Positions 1 through 11,480 of a stretch of DNA of 64,000 bases are shown piece by piece (position 1 is the first letter of the stretch; each line of letters starts with the position of its first letter). A program made the translations under genes and the position numbers. This stretch comes from Myotis daubentonii (lineage: Eukaryota; Chordata; Mammalia; Chiroptera; Vespertilionidae), in contig NC_081844.1 of the NCBI RefSeq assembly GCF_963259705.1, forward strand, positions 32,987,341 through 33,051,340. Reading direction: 5' to 3'. The notes under the pieces are model-generated. The model was not told the origin of the DNA. It saw nothing but the letters and a program-made list of their open reading frames with translations, and ran no database searches.

Positions 1-92
1 CAATAATCAGGGAGGTCATCTGCAAGTGACTGCGAACTCATTGGGCAGCCTTCCCCCACCCCATCCCCTGAATGCAAATGAGCGGGGCTCAC

Positions 93-333
93 CTAGCCGG
101 AGCTCCCCGAAGTTGCCACAGCCTATCTTCTTCCCGACCCGGAAGTTGGGGCCCACCATCAGGACCCCCGAACTGGTCCCCGAGTTCCGGACGCTGTGGC
201 TGGTCCGGCCACCGGACTTGGACATTCTCCGGCCCTCCTCTGACTCCCCTTTCCCTCCTTTCTTGTCAAAATCCATAAGTTTGTGGTACCCTGGCCTCTC
301 CACGGTGACTCTGCTGCTGTACAAATCCCGGGT
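93..333 (-). CDS. CSNK1G2: CSNK1G2 first coding exon (casein kinase 1 gamma 2), partial gene
   Basis: CSNK1G2 is a membrane-anchored Ser/Thr kinase of the CK1 family acting in Wnt and other signalling. The ATG is at 276-274 and opens with [10 protein letters not shown], the known start of the gamma-2 isoform. A Ser/Gly-rich stretch follows, then [10 protein letters not shown] and the glycine-rich ATP loop IGCGNFG at residues 51-57. After 61 codons plus one base the reading stops at a consensus donor (GT at 92-91, CTAG|gtgag), so the rest of the kinase domain lies left of the window. The best acceptor upstream of the ATG has its AG at 335-334 (CCATAG), which gives about 57 bases of 5' UTR in this exon. 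Identity rests on near-complete agreement with the human N-terminus as I recall it. The acceptor is less certain than the donor. Confidence 0.93.
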
Positions 334-3300
334 CTATGGAGACCTGAGGTCACGGGCGGCTCTTTGGGGCTAGCACACCATGGCACCTGGCGGACTCCTG
401 GCTAATGAGATGTGGGTACTCGCGAGGGCCAGGCTGTGGAACTCATCTCGGTCGCCTCAAAGTTGCACGCAGGGGGAGGACACATTCTGCTGACAGGTCC
501 CGCCACCTCAAATCTTGTGGCTCCCAGCTGGGGGGAAAACAGAGACACAGGTTAAAAGATTGAGATCCACCTACCCACCTGCCCATAATACAGCCCAGGG
601 TCCAGCGCACAGCCTGGCACGGTGGCATTAACTAACAGAGCTGGCACAGCAGGATGGCATTCTGGAAAGACTTCTGAAGGCACAAGTGGGACCTGTGACT
701 TTCTGAGAGGCAGAGGCCACTGTGAATTCATGTATCAAGGTAGTATAAGATGCACATTGTTGAGTGCTGGCCCACAACACAGCTCAAAGACAATTGCACT
801 GGGAAGGGTGAAGTCTAATCAAGTGACAGAGGCCCCAGAACCAGGCGGGGAGCCCCAACTTGGATGCAGAAAGGAGCAAGGGCCACCCTGCCCACAGCCC
901 CTCCCCCCAAGCCAAGGGGCCATTCCTCTGAAGACGGAAGAGGAGAGACCGCAGAGCCCCCTCCTCGCCACTGACTGAGGATCTGGCCAGCTACTGATGG
1001 GAGAGTAGTAGTGACTTGGACATGGTGACACCATGAGGCCTTGGGGGCAAGGACCCCAGGGGGATCTCAACCCATGACCCGGGGCTCCCTCACCCTGAGG
1101 CCAGAACAGGGCCCTGGGGATGATGAAAGGGAACAAGAGTGGGGGCCTCTGAGAACCAGGCCAAGGACAGAGCCCTCTATCAGCCCTTGGCTTTGGTTCT
1201 GGGAACAGCTGGCCCAAGCCTCAGAGCCAGAAGGAGCAGGCACCTCCCAGAGGGGAATCCCAGCCACGTGTTCACAGACTACAAGACAGCAGGGACTCAG
1301 AGTGCAGTGAACACACACGCCTTCCCGTGCTCTCACACACATGTGCACACTCCCTTCTGTGCTTACACACCCACATGCATGCACACCCCTCCCCATGCTC
1401 ACACATGTGCATAACTCACACATGTCCACGCCCTCCCATGCTTGGCAGTCCTCTCAAGAGGGACCACACGCATATCCAGGCACCAGGAGGTACCTAACCT
1501 GCATGTGACCCTTGGACCTGAGCACAACCAACAGGAGAAGGGTCACAGCCCCACAAGCATGGAGACTCTGTGTATGTGCCAAACCCACCTGGCCCCAGCC
1601 GGCTATGGGGAGACAGCAGCCAGCCAGGACTACAGAGTCCAGTACACATGCTGCCCTCCCTGAGCCCCCAACATTACCCCAGTGACCCCTACCGCAGTGT
1701 GTCTGGGCCCCACGCAGCCCTCTTACACAGGGCAGATATGCAGACACTGCCTGCAGGGGACAATGGGCATAGGAAGGCAGGTGAGGGGCCTGATCCTTCC
1801 CCAAGGACACCAGCCCCTGCTCACCCCATAAACAAGAGCTCACCCCACCCACCAGCCACATGGGGGCATTCTGGGTCCTCTCCCAGATGCTCTGAGCCAG
1901 ATGGGACCTGCAGGGGGATAGCAAAGTGAGTCAAGCACCTGCCTGAGGGAAGAGAGTCTGAGTCAGGGCTAGGACCAGAGCTGAATGCCCAGCCCAGCAC
2001 ACACCTGGACAAAGCAGGTGACCTAAAGCCTCAGGAGAATGGAGTGTCTGACCTCAGTCCAGGCCCAGGTGTTAAAAGCAATGATCCTGGAGGAAGGGAC
2101 CCACCCCTCATTCCTCCTTCATCCTCAACCACACTAGAGTGGCCCCCAATTCCACCCCCCAGCTTCCCAACAGAGGGCAGGCCCTTCACGGGTGTGGGCT
2201 CCGTGTGGACCCACATGGCCAAATTCAATTCCACGCTGACACAATCCCCAGGCAGCCCCCGGAAGCTGCTGCCCTGCCTGTGTCCACACTGAGTGGGTCT
2301 CATACATTCATGCTCCACGTCAGGGCCCTGCTTCTCCACCAATGCGCACCTCAGGTGAGTTACCTGCCCTGTTCTTTTTGGGGTCCTCCATCTTGTCAGG
2401 GCCAGGGGCTGGGACCCCTGCAGGGGCCCCTTCTCTGACCATCTCCAGTCAGTGATGTCACAGTCCCTGGCTGACATCACTAGCACAGTCCAGAGCAGAG
2501 CCAGAGCAAGTCTAAGGAAGGTACAGGAGCCTCCTTCCCACAGTGCACAGTGGGCCCTGTGGTGAGTGTAGCCTTGGAAGCACCAAGACTCAGATGATCC
2601 TGGCTACAGCCCCTTCTCGGCAACTCCGGACACACACGTCCCCGTGTTCCCCCACATCAGGAGCCTACCTCTGCCCGGGGACTCAGTGACAGGGAGAGGC
2701 AGGGCCTCCTCCCCAGGATTCACCTGGGCCCAGGAACACGGCACCCCAGGAGCCACGAGCACCCAGTGTGTCACGTCCTGGCATCTAAACATCAAAACTC
2801 GAGGGACCCGGGAGACCTGCCCACCCTGGGGCTATAGCTGAGAAGTCCCAAGGCACCTGCAACATCGTGTCATGGCAGAGAGGAAGAAGTACCCCACAAG
2901 GATTGCACAGGAACCAGCCACGCAGCCCCCGGGGACAAGGCCAGTGTCAAAAAGGATTAAGCAGAAATGGGTCTTTAAACATCAAGTTACAGACGAAGGG
3001 AGAAGAGACAGCTGAACCTGGGAGAAGTGCCATCAGCAAGCAGATGGACACGGGACTGAGTGTGCCAAGCAGGTGGTCCGATCAGTGATCTGGGGTGTGA
3101 GCACCAGTCAGTGCCGCCCCAGAGGGTGTGCAGAGTTCCTGCCTGAAGTCCTGACTAGGACCCGATGGAGGAAGGAGCTGTCACCCTGTGAGAAGGGACA
3201 GCTATCACTGCACCCATCATGGAAAGGTGGACTAGACACATCGATGTTCTTGGGAGAGGGCCAGAGATCACAGGGGATGGTCACGAGGTGGCAGGATGCT

Positions 3301-4090
3301 CTCACACAGTTCAGGAAAAGCAAACACAGCCACAGGTGGCAGTGAGCCCACAAGGAGCACAGGGCATCAGGTACTTTTCTTGCATGCTTTCAACAGACTT
3401 GAAATGTTTTCAAAATTAAGATTACAAAAAGGCAAGGTTGCTGCTACAAATTCTGCAAACTCAGACCACAGCAATCAAAGTCAAGCAACAGTCTTGGTGT
3501 GGCAGCTCTGGAACTATACTGACTGCAGGTACTGGCTCCAGAGAACCTGCTGCAGAGAAAGGGAGGGGACTGAGTTTGCTGGGAAAATGCTGGTAACTTG
3601 GACTGGGTCAAGGCCTGGGGGGTGGGATGGGTAGTACTGTACCCTCTCCACATTTGGGTACATCTGAAAATTTCTACCGAAAAAGCTGAAAGGAAAATGA
3701 GGGCTGGGGGAGGAAGGAAGCTGGGGGTGGCCGCTGACAGGCCGCCTGGCCCCACAGTGCACAGTGGACCCAGTTGTGAGTGTAGCCTTGGAAGCACCAA
3801 GGGATATGAGGCTTGAAGACAGACACTGGTGGTGCTGCCTGGGGCTGGCACACATGGGCCCGGACAGAGCATGTGTGCCACATTCCAGCATCTCAGAGTG
3901 TGCTGACAGCATGGCCTCTCCCCACAGAGACGTGATCAAGCCCTCATTCACACCTGGTTCTAAGCTAACTGTCCGTCAAGGGGACAGGGGTGTCCCATCT
4001 CATTTGACGGTACCTGTGGGCCCCTCGTCCTGGTCAGGCCAGGCCTATCCTGGGCACTTCTGCTACCCAGAGTAACTATGGTTCCAGCAC
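334..4090. other. CSNK1G2 5' intron, mostly unique sequence
   Basis: No exon is supported here. The stretch is GC-moderate and mostly unique. It holds a CA-rich low-complexity patch (about 1310-1435), a 51-bp direct repeat (2537-2587 and 3751-3801), and faint old L1-tail-like sequence near 3360-3425 and 3630-3690. Open frames in it are short and lack recognisable domains. Confidence 0.6.
1310..1436. repeat. CA-rich imperfect microsatellite
   Basis: Runs of CACACACG, CTCACACACATGTGCACAC and similar degenerate CA/TG units fill the interval. It is low-complexity sequence inside the CSNK1G2 intron. Confidence 0.7.
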
Positions 4091-4099
4091 CGTATCAGT

Positions 4100-4400
4100 C
4101 CTTGATGTGAGCTGAGATGTGTCCCCAACAAAATAGGTCCTAACCCTGGGTATCTGGGCATGTGACCTTATTTACAAATTAGGGTGGGTCCTAATCCGTG
4201 ACTGGTGTCCTTCTGAAAAGGAGATAGACACACACAGGAAAGGAGGAGCACGTGACAATGGAGGCAGAGATGCGCCATAAGCCAAGAAACTCGGGCAGTC
4301 ACTGGAAGCTGGGAGGCAGAAGGACACCCCTACCCCGCAGCCTTAGGAGGGAGCGCAGCCCTGCGACACCTCGATTTCGGACTTCTGGCCTCAAAGAACT
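4100..4400 (+). repeat. Old MaLR-type LTR fragment
   Basis: The order of motifs is that of mammalian ERVL-MaLR (MLT1/MST-like) LTRs: a GTGACCTTATTT-like block, a diverged GGGTGGGTCCTAATCC block, GGTGTCCTTCTGAAAAGG, then CACCTCGATTTCGGACTTCTGGCCTC. The copy is diverged and lacks clear ends. The subfamily cannot be assigned by eye. Confidence 0.55.
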
Positions 4401-4639
4401 TCTCAGTGGAGACACCTGACCAGCACCTTGGCAGGGAGATAAGAGTCAGGGTCAGCAGTGGGGAGCCATGGGGACAGCAGAGACCCTGAGGTGACAGATA
4501 ACCAGGGCACACCCTTCAGTGTAATGAAGAAAAAACACACCAGAAAACCCAGACTGGGGACGTCCTGCAGGACACGACGGTCCAGGGCATCCACACTGGA
4601 AAGGGGGGAAACCATGTCAATTAGAGGGGCCTAAGGGAT

Positions 4640-4868
4640 GTGACAACTGATGGTCCTGTGGGATCCTGGGGCAGAGAGGCCATCAGGGGAAACTGAGGAA
4701 ATCTGAGTAAGTATGGACTTTAGTTATTAATGACATCTCATCCTGGCTCATCAGCTATGACACAGGTACCACACTGACAGAAGATGGGGGGACTCAGCAA
4801 TCGGCATCAGCTTCACAGTAATTCTGTAAATCTAAGACTGTTCTAAAATAAAGTTTATTTTTTAAAAC
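4640..4868 (+). repeat. Old L1 3' tail
   Basis: The interval ends in CTGTAAATCTAAGACTGTTC followed by TAAAATAAAGTTTATTTTTTAAAA, the usual end of old mammalian L1M copies. The upstream part is too diverged to place. Confidence 0.5.
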
Positions 4869-4880
4869 CTAAACCTCGGT

Positions 4881-5083
4881 CCTGGCCGGGGGCTCCATTT
4901 GTTGGAGCGTCGTCCCATACACCAAAAAGTAACAGGTTTGATTCCCAGCCAATGCCTAGGTTTCGGGTTTGATCCTTAAGGCGCATATGGGAGGCAACCA
5001 ATTGATATTTCTCACATTTATGTTTTTTTTCTTTCTAAAAATCAATAAAAACATATGCTTGGGTGAGGATTAACAACAAAAAT
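4881..5083 (+). repeat. VES SINE, older copy
   Basis: Starts CCTGGCCGGGGGCTCCATTT, has the B-box-like GGTTTGATTCC, a second GGTTTGATCC, and ends AATCAATAAAAACATATGCTTGGGTGAGGATTAAC. Diverged VES head with the longer tail type. Confidence 0.85.
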
Positions 5084-5596
5084 TTCAAACTTCCATCTTC
5101 AGCAGCTTCTTCCTGCCCCTCCCTCAAGCTCAAGTGTGGTGCCCACTCATTGTCCCTATGCAAATGTCACCACTGAAGCCACCCTACCCCTGAACCCCTC
5201 TGCCATGGGGCAGCACGTATGCAGTCACTGTGTACCTGCCCCCAAACCATAAGCTCCTCAAAGACACAGCCGCCTTTTGTGCGGGCAGTATGCAGGAACT
5301 CATACTGAGTTCATAAGAGACTGGTGAACAAATGATATAAAATAGAGCAAAAGATCCAAGAGAAAGTAGGCAAAGCTGCAGAGGAGGTATAGATGGCCTC
5401 ACAGATGCACATCGCTCTGCCTTTCCAGTACGACATGCAGATTAACAGAAAGGCTCTCACTTCTCAGCCTGTTGGGGTTAGAAAAGAAGTAACATTCAGT
5501 AGTGCTGACAGCATGGGAAATGTGGACTTTGATTTAAAAGAAAACACTGACATTTTAGGTAAATGAGGTTCTCTATCCAGGACACATAACCCAGAG
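5084..5596. other. Intronic unique sequence
   Basis: No gene, RNA or transposon signature seen; part of the CSNK1G2 intron. Confidence 0.4.
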
Positions 5597-5789
5597 AAGT
5601 GGTCGGCAAACTGAGGCTCTTTGGCCCCTTGAGTGTGGCTCTTCCACAAAATAACATGTGCAGGCGCGCATGTACAGTGCGACTGAAATTTTGTGGCCCA
5701 TGCGCAGAAGTCAGTATTTTGTGGAAGAGCCACACTCAAGGGGCCAAAGAGCCGCATGTGGCTCACGAGCCGCAGTTTGCCGGCCACTG
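5597..5789 (+). mobile_element. Non-autonomous hAT element, palindromic short form
   Basis: The termini AAGTGGTCGGCAAACT and TTTGCCGGCCACTG form the hAT inverted repeat (the first base has changed from C to A). An exact 8-bp target duplication ACCCAGAG flanks it (5589-5596 and 5790-5797). Inside, 5615-5658 and 5717-5758 are long inverted copies of each other (CTCTTTGGCCCCTTGAGTGT and its complement), so the element can fold into one hairpin. It shares both ends with the longer element at 37921-38400. Confidence 0.88.
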
Positions 5790-5797
5790 ACCCAGAG

Positions 5798-6848
5798 GAA
5801 TGGCCAAAGCAGTACCAGTGACAGCCATGTAGGTGTAGCCCTGTCCCCACCCTCTGCAGGACAGGAAACAATCCCTGCACAGAAAGTAGCAAAGAGTGCA
5901 CCCTCACAAAGCTGTCCCTACAAGTGGGCAAGAGCCCAGGAAATGGTCCCTGGGACGGGGGCTCCAGGGCAGGATCCACCTTACTGCCTTCCCCAAGTTC
6001 TGCTTTCCTCCCTCCCAGTGAGCACAATGAAAACAATGCTTTTGAATTTCCTAAAATCAGCCTTGGTAGGAAAAGGTGGGTGAGGAGGGTGCTCTCGGCT
6101 TCCCACCTAGCAGGTGCAAAGCTCAGGAACATGCAGGGTTGGAGATCCTCATTGCCAGGAGTTCTGGTGGGACCTACGCTGGAGGAAATAAAAGGGCCCC
6201 TAAGGCACCTGCAAACTGGTCAGAACACATGGAAAGTGACCCTGCCCAGAGCTCCCTGATCTATTGGAGTGGGCCCACATCACCTCTGGGGGCCAGTCCC
6301 GCCCAAGGGACCTGACCATATACAGGAGGAAGACAGGGCCAGCCAGCTCTCTTGGGGTAAGACACCCTTCAAATCATACATGTCCCCCAGAACTGGGCAA
6401 GTCACTGGACTGAGGACCAGGCCAGGAGGGTGGCCACTGAGTCAACACAGAAGATGCTGAGTAGCTGTCTTCCCGGAAGGGCAGCTCAGCCCAGGCCCAG
6501 CACACCTGCTGGGGACCTCACACCAGCACTCTCCTTAGGAGCCTCCCTCCCAGAACTCACCCAGAGCCCCTAGAAGCGCCACTCAGGATTGGACTGCGAC
6601 CCGGCTGGAAGCTGATAAGCAAGAGTGGGCACAGCCTGTGACAGAGGCCCTAACGGCCACGCCCCAGGGGATGAAGATCTACAATATGCCAAGTCCCATT
6701 TATAAACACACTTGTGTTTTCAGGGATCTCAAGTGTGAATGGCACCCACCTCTTGGCTGTTGAGTGGTTTTTCAAAAGCAATGTTTATGCTTTGCTGTAA
6801 GGATCGTTTTCTTCAATATACACACTTTGTTTTTGCTACTTAAAAAAT
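5798..6848. other. CSNK1G2 intron, unique sequence
   Basis: No recognisable gene or repeat family seen in this stretch. Confidence 0.45.
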
Positions 6849-6859
6849 ACCAAGAACAG

Positions 6860-7088
6860 CCTTAGCCGGTTTGGCTCAGTGGATAGAGCATCAGCCTGCG
6901 AACTGAAAGGTCCCAGGTTCGATTCCGGTCAAGGGCACATGCCCAGGTTGTGGGCTCGATCCCCAGTGAGGGACGTGCAGGAGGAAGCCGATCCACCATG
7001 ATTCTTTCTCATCATGGATGTTTCTATCTCTCTCTCCCTCTTCCTTCCTCTCTGAAATCAATAAAATTTAAAAAAAAAAAAAAAAACC
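6860..7088 (+). repeat. VES SINE with target duplication
   Basis: Full VES head (CCTTAGCCGGTTTGGCTCAG, GGTTCGATTCCGGTC), pyrimidine tract, AATCAATAAAATTT and A-tail. Target duplication ACCAAGAACAG at 6849-6859 and 7089-7099. Confidence 0.95.
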
Positions 7089-7259
7089 ACCAAGAACAGG
7101 ACGCTGGTTCTGTGGTCTTTCTTGCTGGTTCTGCTTTTGCTTACTTACAGGACCAGGTCCTGCTTCTTTCGGTCACTTAAAGACACACCTCCTTGGGAGA
7201 GCGGTCAAGGGTGCCCAGCTGCAGTACTCATCACGACCGAAGGCCAAAGGCTGGCATGT

Positions 7260-7284
7260 TGTCTGTCTGTCTGTCTGTCTGTGA
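7260..7284 (+). repeat. (TGTC)n microsatellite
   Basis: Six tandem TGTC units (TCTGTCTGTCTGTCTGTCTG). Confidence 0.85.
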
Positions 7285-7565
7285 AAGACTCAAAGTGCAG
7301 GACCTAGCCAGCGCCACCACAGTGACTGGGGCACTGGCACCTGCTCATAACTTCTGGTTTTCTGGAAAGTGCAGGGCAGAGGACAGGCAGGGTTCTGGAA
7401 ACTGGTCAGGGTTCCCAGACTTTGAGAAGGCAGAGATGCCATGCTAAAGGGTCAGAGTCCAGGACAGAACGGGCTGAAGGAAGCCACTGAAATGTGAGCT
7501 GGGAAGGGGAGGGGTTTGAGGGATATGGAGAAGTGGACCCTCATCCATGGTGGGCGGGGCGTAAA

Positions 7566-8350
7566 ATGGGGCAGCGACTGTGGGAAATAGTCTACAGTTC
7601 CTCAAACAGTTCAACACCGCGACATGACCCGGAAACCCAGCTACTCGGTGCACACCCAAGAGAACCGAAGACACATCTCCACAAACCTGTGCACAGTATT
7701 CACACAACATGACTCACAGAGGCCAAAAGGCAGATACCGCTCGAAAGTCCGTCACCTGATAAACAGATAAAAAGTGTGCTTTATCCATTGGAATATACCC
7801 AGCCATGAAAGGAAGTGAAGCACTGACACTTGCTATGGTGTGAATGGACCTTGGACACATGATGCTCAGTGAGAGAAGCCAGACACAGGAGGCCACAAGG
7901 CACTAGCCAGTTTGGCTCAGTTAATAGAGTGTTGGCCTGTGGACTGAAAAGACCCATGTTCAATTCTAGTCAAGGGCACATGCCTGGGTTGTGGGCTCGA
8001 TCCCCAGGAGGGGGCCGTGCTGAGGCAACGACCAATGATTCTCTCTCATTGATGTTTCTATCTCTCTCTCCCTCTCCCTTTCTCTCTGAAATCAATGAAA
8101 ATATATTTTTTAAAAAGGCCACACAGCATGTGATTCCATTTATGTGAACTGTCCAGGACAAGCAAATCCAGAGACAGAAAGTGGATTCATGGTTGCCAAG
8201 GGGCTGGGGATGGGATGGAGAGTGACGATTAATGGGGGACAGGGTGCCTTTTGGGGTGATGGAATTTTGGAATTAGACAGGTACTGATTGCACTGAGGTG
8301 TCCATGTCAATGAATCATGGTCTGTGAATTATATCTCAAATAAAAAAGGG
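7566..8350 (+). repeat. Old L1 3' UTR copy, split by a VES
   Basis: The order of motifs is that of L1M 3' ends: CAGTTCCTCAAACAGTTCAAC, CACCCAAGAGAACCGAAGAC, CCATTGGAATATACCCAGCC, ATGAAAGGAAGTGAAGCACT, GTGATTCCATTTATGTG, GGGGCTGGGGATGGG, and a TATCTCAAATAAA end. A VES at 7901-8116 interrupts it between the copies of GGCCACA(A/C)AGGCA. Confidence 0.85.
7901..8116 (+). repeat. VES SINE inside L1
   Basis: CACTAGCCAGTTTGGCTCAG head, tail AATCAATGAAAATATATTTT. Flanks GGCCACAAGGCA and GGCCACACAGCA are an imperfect target duplication. Confidence 0.92.
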
Positions 8351-8394
8351 AAGTAAATGGTATCTCAATAAAGCTGTTTAAAAGTCATAGTGAG

Positions 8395-8579
8395 CCCTGG
8401 CTGGTGTGGCTCAGTTAGTTGGAGCGTTGTCCTGTGCACCAAAAGGTGATGGGTTCGATTCCCAATTAGGGCACATACCCAGATCGATTCCAGGTTCCGG
8501 TGAGTGTGGGAGGGAACCGATTGATGTTTCACATTGATGTCTCTCTCTCTCTCTCTGAAATCAATTAAAAAACAATAAT
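8395..8579 (+). repeat. VES SINE, CTGGTGTGGCTCAG subtype
   Basis: CCCTGGCTGGTGTGGCTCAG head, CACCAAAAGGTGATGGGTTCG, short pyrimidine tract and AATCAATTAAAA end. Exact 13-bp duplication AAGTCATAGTGAG at 8382-8394 and 8580-8592. Confidence 0.93.
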
Positions 8580-8592
8580 AAGTCATAGTGAG

Positions 8593-9832
8593 AGTGGCTC
8601 TGGCTGGCAGTCTGAAGAATAGGGCCTGTCCCTATATAGATCAAAGTTCAGCAGGCACTGCAGGGTGACTGCCAGAGCCACACCTCCTGCCCTTGGGTCC
8701 ATGTTGAACAAGCTTCTGTCAGAAAGGAATCAGAGGTGTGTACCCATAGAAAGTAACAAGCACAGAAACTGGCAAGACAGTGGGGAGAGAAGGAGGGGCT
8801 GAGCCAGTGGTTGTGTGAGTACTTGACACCAACCTGCCAGCCTCAACCCTTCCCAGAGGCCCTGGGTGAAGCCTGAGGGTACGCAGAGAGCTCCCACAAC
8901 CACCCAGGACAGGTTTAGCCCCCAGGTCCAGGGGGCATGAGCTCACACAGTATACCCAAGTGCTTTAAACCTGGTCAAGATGACTCACAGCTCCCACTCA
9001 CCTGGGGCTTATACACATCTGTAAACACACAGGGCTCCTGTTCACCTGTGCACACATAGGGCTCACATATCAGGAGACTCAGAGAGCCAACCCCCTAGGG
9101 CACACCCTCCTCACATTGATGGCCCAGGCACACTGTGACCAGATAAAAACCTGGAGACCCCGGAGCTGCCTAGCCCTGTCTCTGGCCACAGATGCAGCAA
9201 TGCAGCTTTCCCATACTGTTGAACAGGCAGCACCTTGACTTTGGTTCCCTAAGATCAGCCCTGGGGTGGAACAGTCACCAATACCAAGAAGGCTGCATCA
9301 GAGTCACCTGAGGTGCTACTTAAAAACCCAGATTTCCAGCCCCCCCGTCCAGATGTGAGGGCCGGTAGCTGGATGTGGCCTGAGGACCTACGCCCAGCGA
9401 ACACCCAGCAGTTGGGCTAGGAGCCACCATTCAGTTGTAAGGGTTTTACCTCCCACCTGGCTAGCCGGCCAGCCACTCACCCCAAATCAAAACCCAGACC
9501 CAGCACACTCAGCACAGCCATCCAGGCATAAACATGCAGGCTCCCTGTTACCACTAAAGCCTAATAAGCAACGAATAGCTTTTAATGTAAGTGTATCCCA
9601 TGCCGTATTTGAAATATATCTATATCAAGCCATTTTGGGTTGTTTGTCTGAAACTAAATTTGGCTGAGCACCTACACTGCTGCATCTGGCCACACCTCTA
9701 CAAAGCTGTTTTGCTCCCAGCATCCTCGAGCTAAAGCTTATGCGGGGAGTGTAGAACCCATGGCAGGGCAGACAGACTTCTCGGCAGGTGCCATTTTCCA
9801 CTCAAATCTGTTTGTTTTTTTAAATTGTCGAT
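8593..9832. other. CSNK1G2 intron, mostly unique
   Basis: About 9270-9440 resembles an old hAT-Charlie (MER-type) copy (GCATCAGAGTCACCTGAGG, ACTTAAAAACCCAGATTTCC). About 9570-9700 shares TGTAAGTGTATCCCATGC with a hairpin repeat at 45.3 kb. The rest is unassigned. Confidence 0.4.
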
Positions 9833-10009
9833 TTTTTAGAGAAAGGAAAAGAGAGAGAGAGGGAGAGAAAAACATTGATCAGATGTCTCCCACATGCACC
9901 CAACCAGGGATGGAACCTGCAACCTGGGTATGTGCCCTGACCAGAAATCAAACCTGCCACCTTTTCATGTATGGGACAATGCTCCAACCAACTGAGCCAC
10001 CATGGTGTG
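9833..10009 (-). repeat. VES SINE, old, reverse orientation
   Basis: Reads on the minus strand as a VES head with CCAACCAACTGAGCCAC complement and GGGTATGTGCCCTGACC complement; the GA-rich run at 9838-9866 is the complemented pyrimidine tract. The only reverse-oriented VES seen before 47 kb. Confidence 0.8.
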
Positions 10010-10239
10010 GACGAAAGGGGCCATATGCTAACCCGACTAGTTCAGGGAAGGCCTGCATGGCGGTTGTGCACTCTCAAAGACCTAAAATAATCACAAAAGA
10101 TGGTCTGAAAATTAAATATGTAACTACAAACAGGTTATAGTGGGTAGTCATGTCCTAGGCCAGTATTTTCCCTGACAAAGATCAACTTAGATCTTTACTG
10201 AGCCCATTTGTCTTTTTGCTTCTAAGATAACATATCTGT

Positions 10240-10665
10240 GAAATGTCTGGGTAACTTGTAACTTCCCTTTTTTTTTTTCTAGACTCCTCAGGGCACACCA
10301 AATGGCAACAGGACATTCCCTCATTGTTATTGTTATCGAGTTAATCATCAACTGTTAATTATGTTAAACTATCCTGTATCCATCTATGTAAAAGAAGTGT
10401 ATGTCCAACATTTCACTTTTTATCCTATCCCAGAGGTTTCCCACTTTGCTTTATCCCACCTCCCTAATTTATCACCAATGAATTTCATGGAACCCACTTA
10501 CATATTTTCCTTTTGATGGTAAATTTATAAAAACAAGGTATGAACTCCCCATTCTCCGGAGCATTATCTCAATTCGCTGAGGTTCTGCTTCCCAGCATAT
10601 GTCGACAGTTTGGCTCAAATAAACTCAAAATTCTTTACAGGTCTGAATGCTTTTTATGTTAACAA
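10240..10665 (+). repeat. Probable solo LTR of an endogenous retrovirus
   Basis: A TTTATAAAAACAAGG TATA-like box, CTCCGGAGCATTATCTCAATT, then CTCAAATAAACTCAAAATTC (polyadenylation signal) about 120 bases further on is the U3-R layout of a retroviral LTR. There is no internal coding sequence nearby. Ends and class are not resolved, and an ancient promoter-like repeat of another origin remains possible. Confidence 0.45.
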
Positions 10666-10814
10666 TGGCCAGGGCCAAATCTGTGTATTTCTTAAAGCCA
10701 AGCATTCCAATGAATATTTACTGTCCAAATAGTGATAAACCCTCAGTGTAAAATACACAATCAATGAAGAATAAGCTGTCTCTCACCCATTACATGTTTA
10801 AATATATTGAGTTG

Positions 10815-11020
10815 CCGAGACCGGTTTGGCTCAGTGGATAGAGCGTCGGCCTGCGGACTGAAGGGTTCCGGGTTCGGTTCCGGTCAAGGGCATGTACCTG
10901 GGTTGCGGGCACATCCCCAGTGGGGGATGTGCAGGAGGCAGCTGATCGATGTTTCTCACTCATCGATGTTTCTAACTATCTTTCTCCCTTCCTCTCTGTA
11001 AAAAATCAATAAAATATATT

Positions 11021-11045
<25 letters not shown>
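10815..11045 (+). repeat. VES SINE with (AAAT)n tail
   Basis: GAGACCGGTTTGGCTCAGTG head; the tail runs into AAATAAATAAATAAATAAAT at about 11022-11051. Flanks share AATATATTGAGTT (about 10802-10814 and 11049-11061). Confidence 0.93.
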
Positions 11046-11051
<6 letters not shown>

Positions 11052-11062
11052 ATATTGAGTTA

Positions 11063-11264
11063 AGCCCTGGCCTGTGTTGTTCAGGGGTTAGAGCAACTCC
11101 TGGAACACAAAAGGGAGGCGAGTTTGACTCTGGTCAAGGGCACATACCTGGGTTGCAGATTCGATCCCTGGCCCTGGGCTCTCTCACACTGATGTTTCTC
11201 ACTCTTTCCCCCTACCACTCTCCCTTCTACTGTCTCTAAAAATCAGTGGGAAAAATATCCTCAG
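11063..11264 (+). repeat. VES SINE, long-tail subtype
   Basis: GCCCTGGCCTGTGTTGTTCAG head and the CTCTAAAAATCAGTGGGAAA ATATCCTCAG end that marks the older VES subtype. Confidence 0.88.
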
Positions 11265-11480
11265 GCCCTAGCTGGTTTAGCTCAGTGGATAGAACATTGG
11301 CCTGCAGACTGAAGGGTCCCGGGTTCAATTCAGTCAAGGGTACATGCCCAGTTGCGGGCTCGATCCCCAGTAGGGTGTGTGCAGGAGGCAGCCAATCAAT
11401 GATTCTCTCTCACTATTGATGTTTCTATCTCTCTCCCTCTCCCTTCCTATCTGAAATCAGTAAAAATATATTAAAAAATA
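11265..11480 (+). repeat. VES SINE, directly abutting the previous copy
   Basis: GCCCTAGCTGGTTTAGCTCAG head, AATCAGTAAAAATATATT tail. It starts where the preceding VES ends, a tail-targeted insertion. Confidence 0.92.

Noticed and set aside
5464..6132. Open frame of 222 residues on the minus strand
   Set aside because: It runs through a palindromic hAT element, has no domain and no splice or promoter context.
6860..7088. tRNA genes suggested by A- and B-box-like GGCTCAGTGG and GGTTCGATTCC
   Set aside because: These are heads of VES SINEs, which derive from a tRNA; they are followed by the SINE body and do not fold as tRNA genes.
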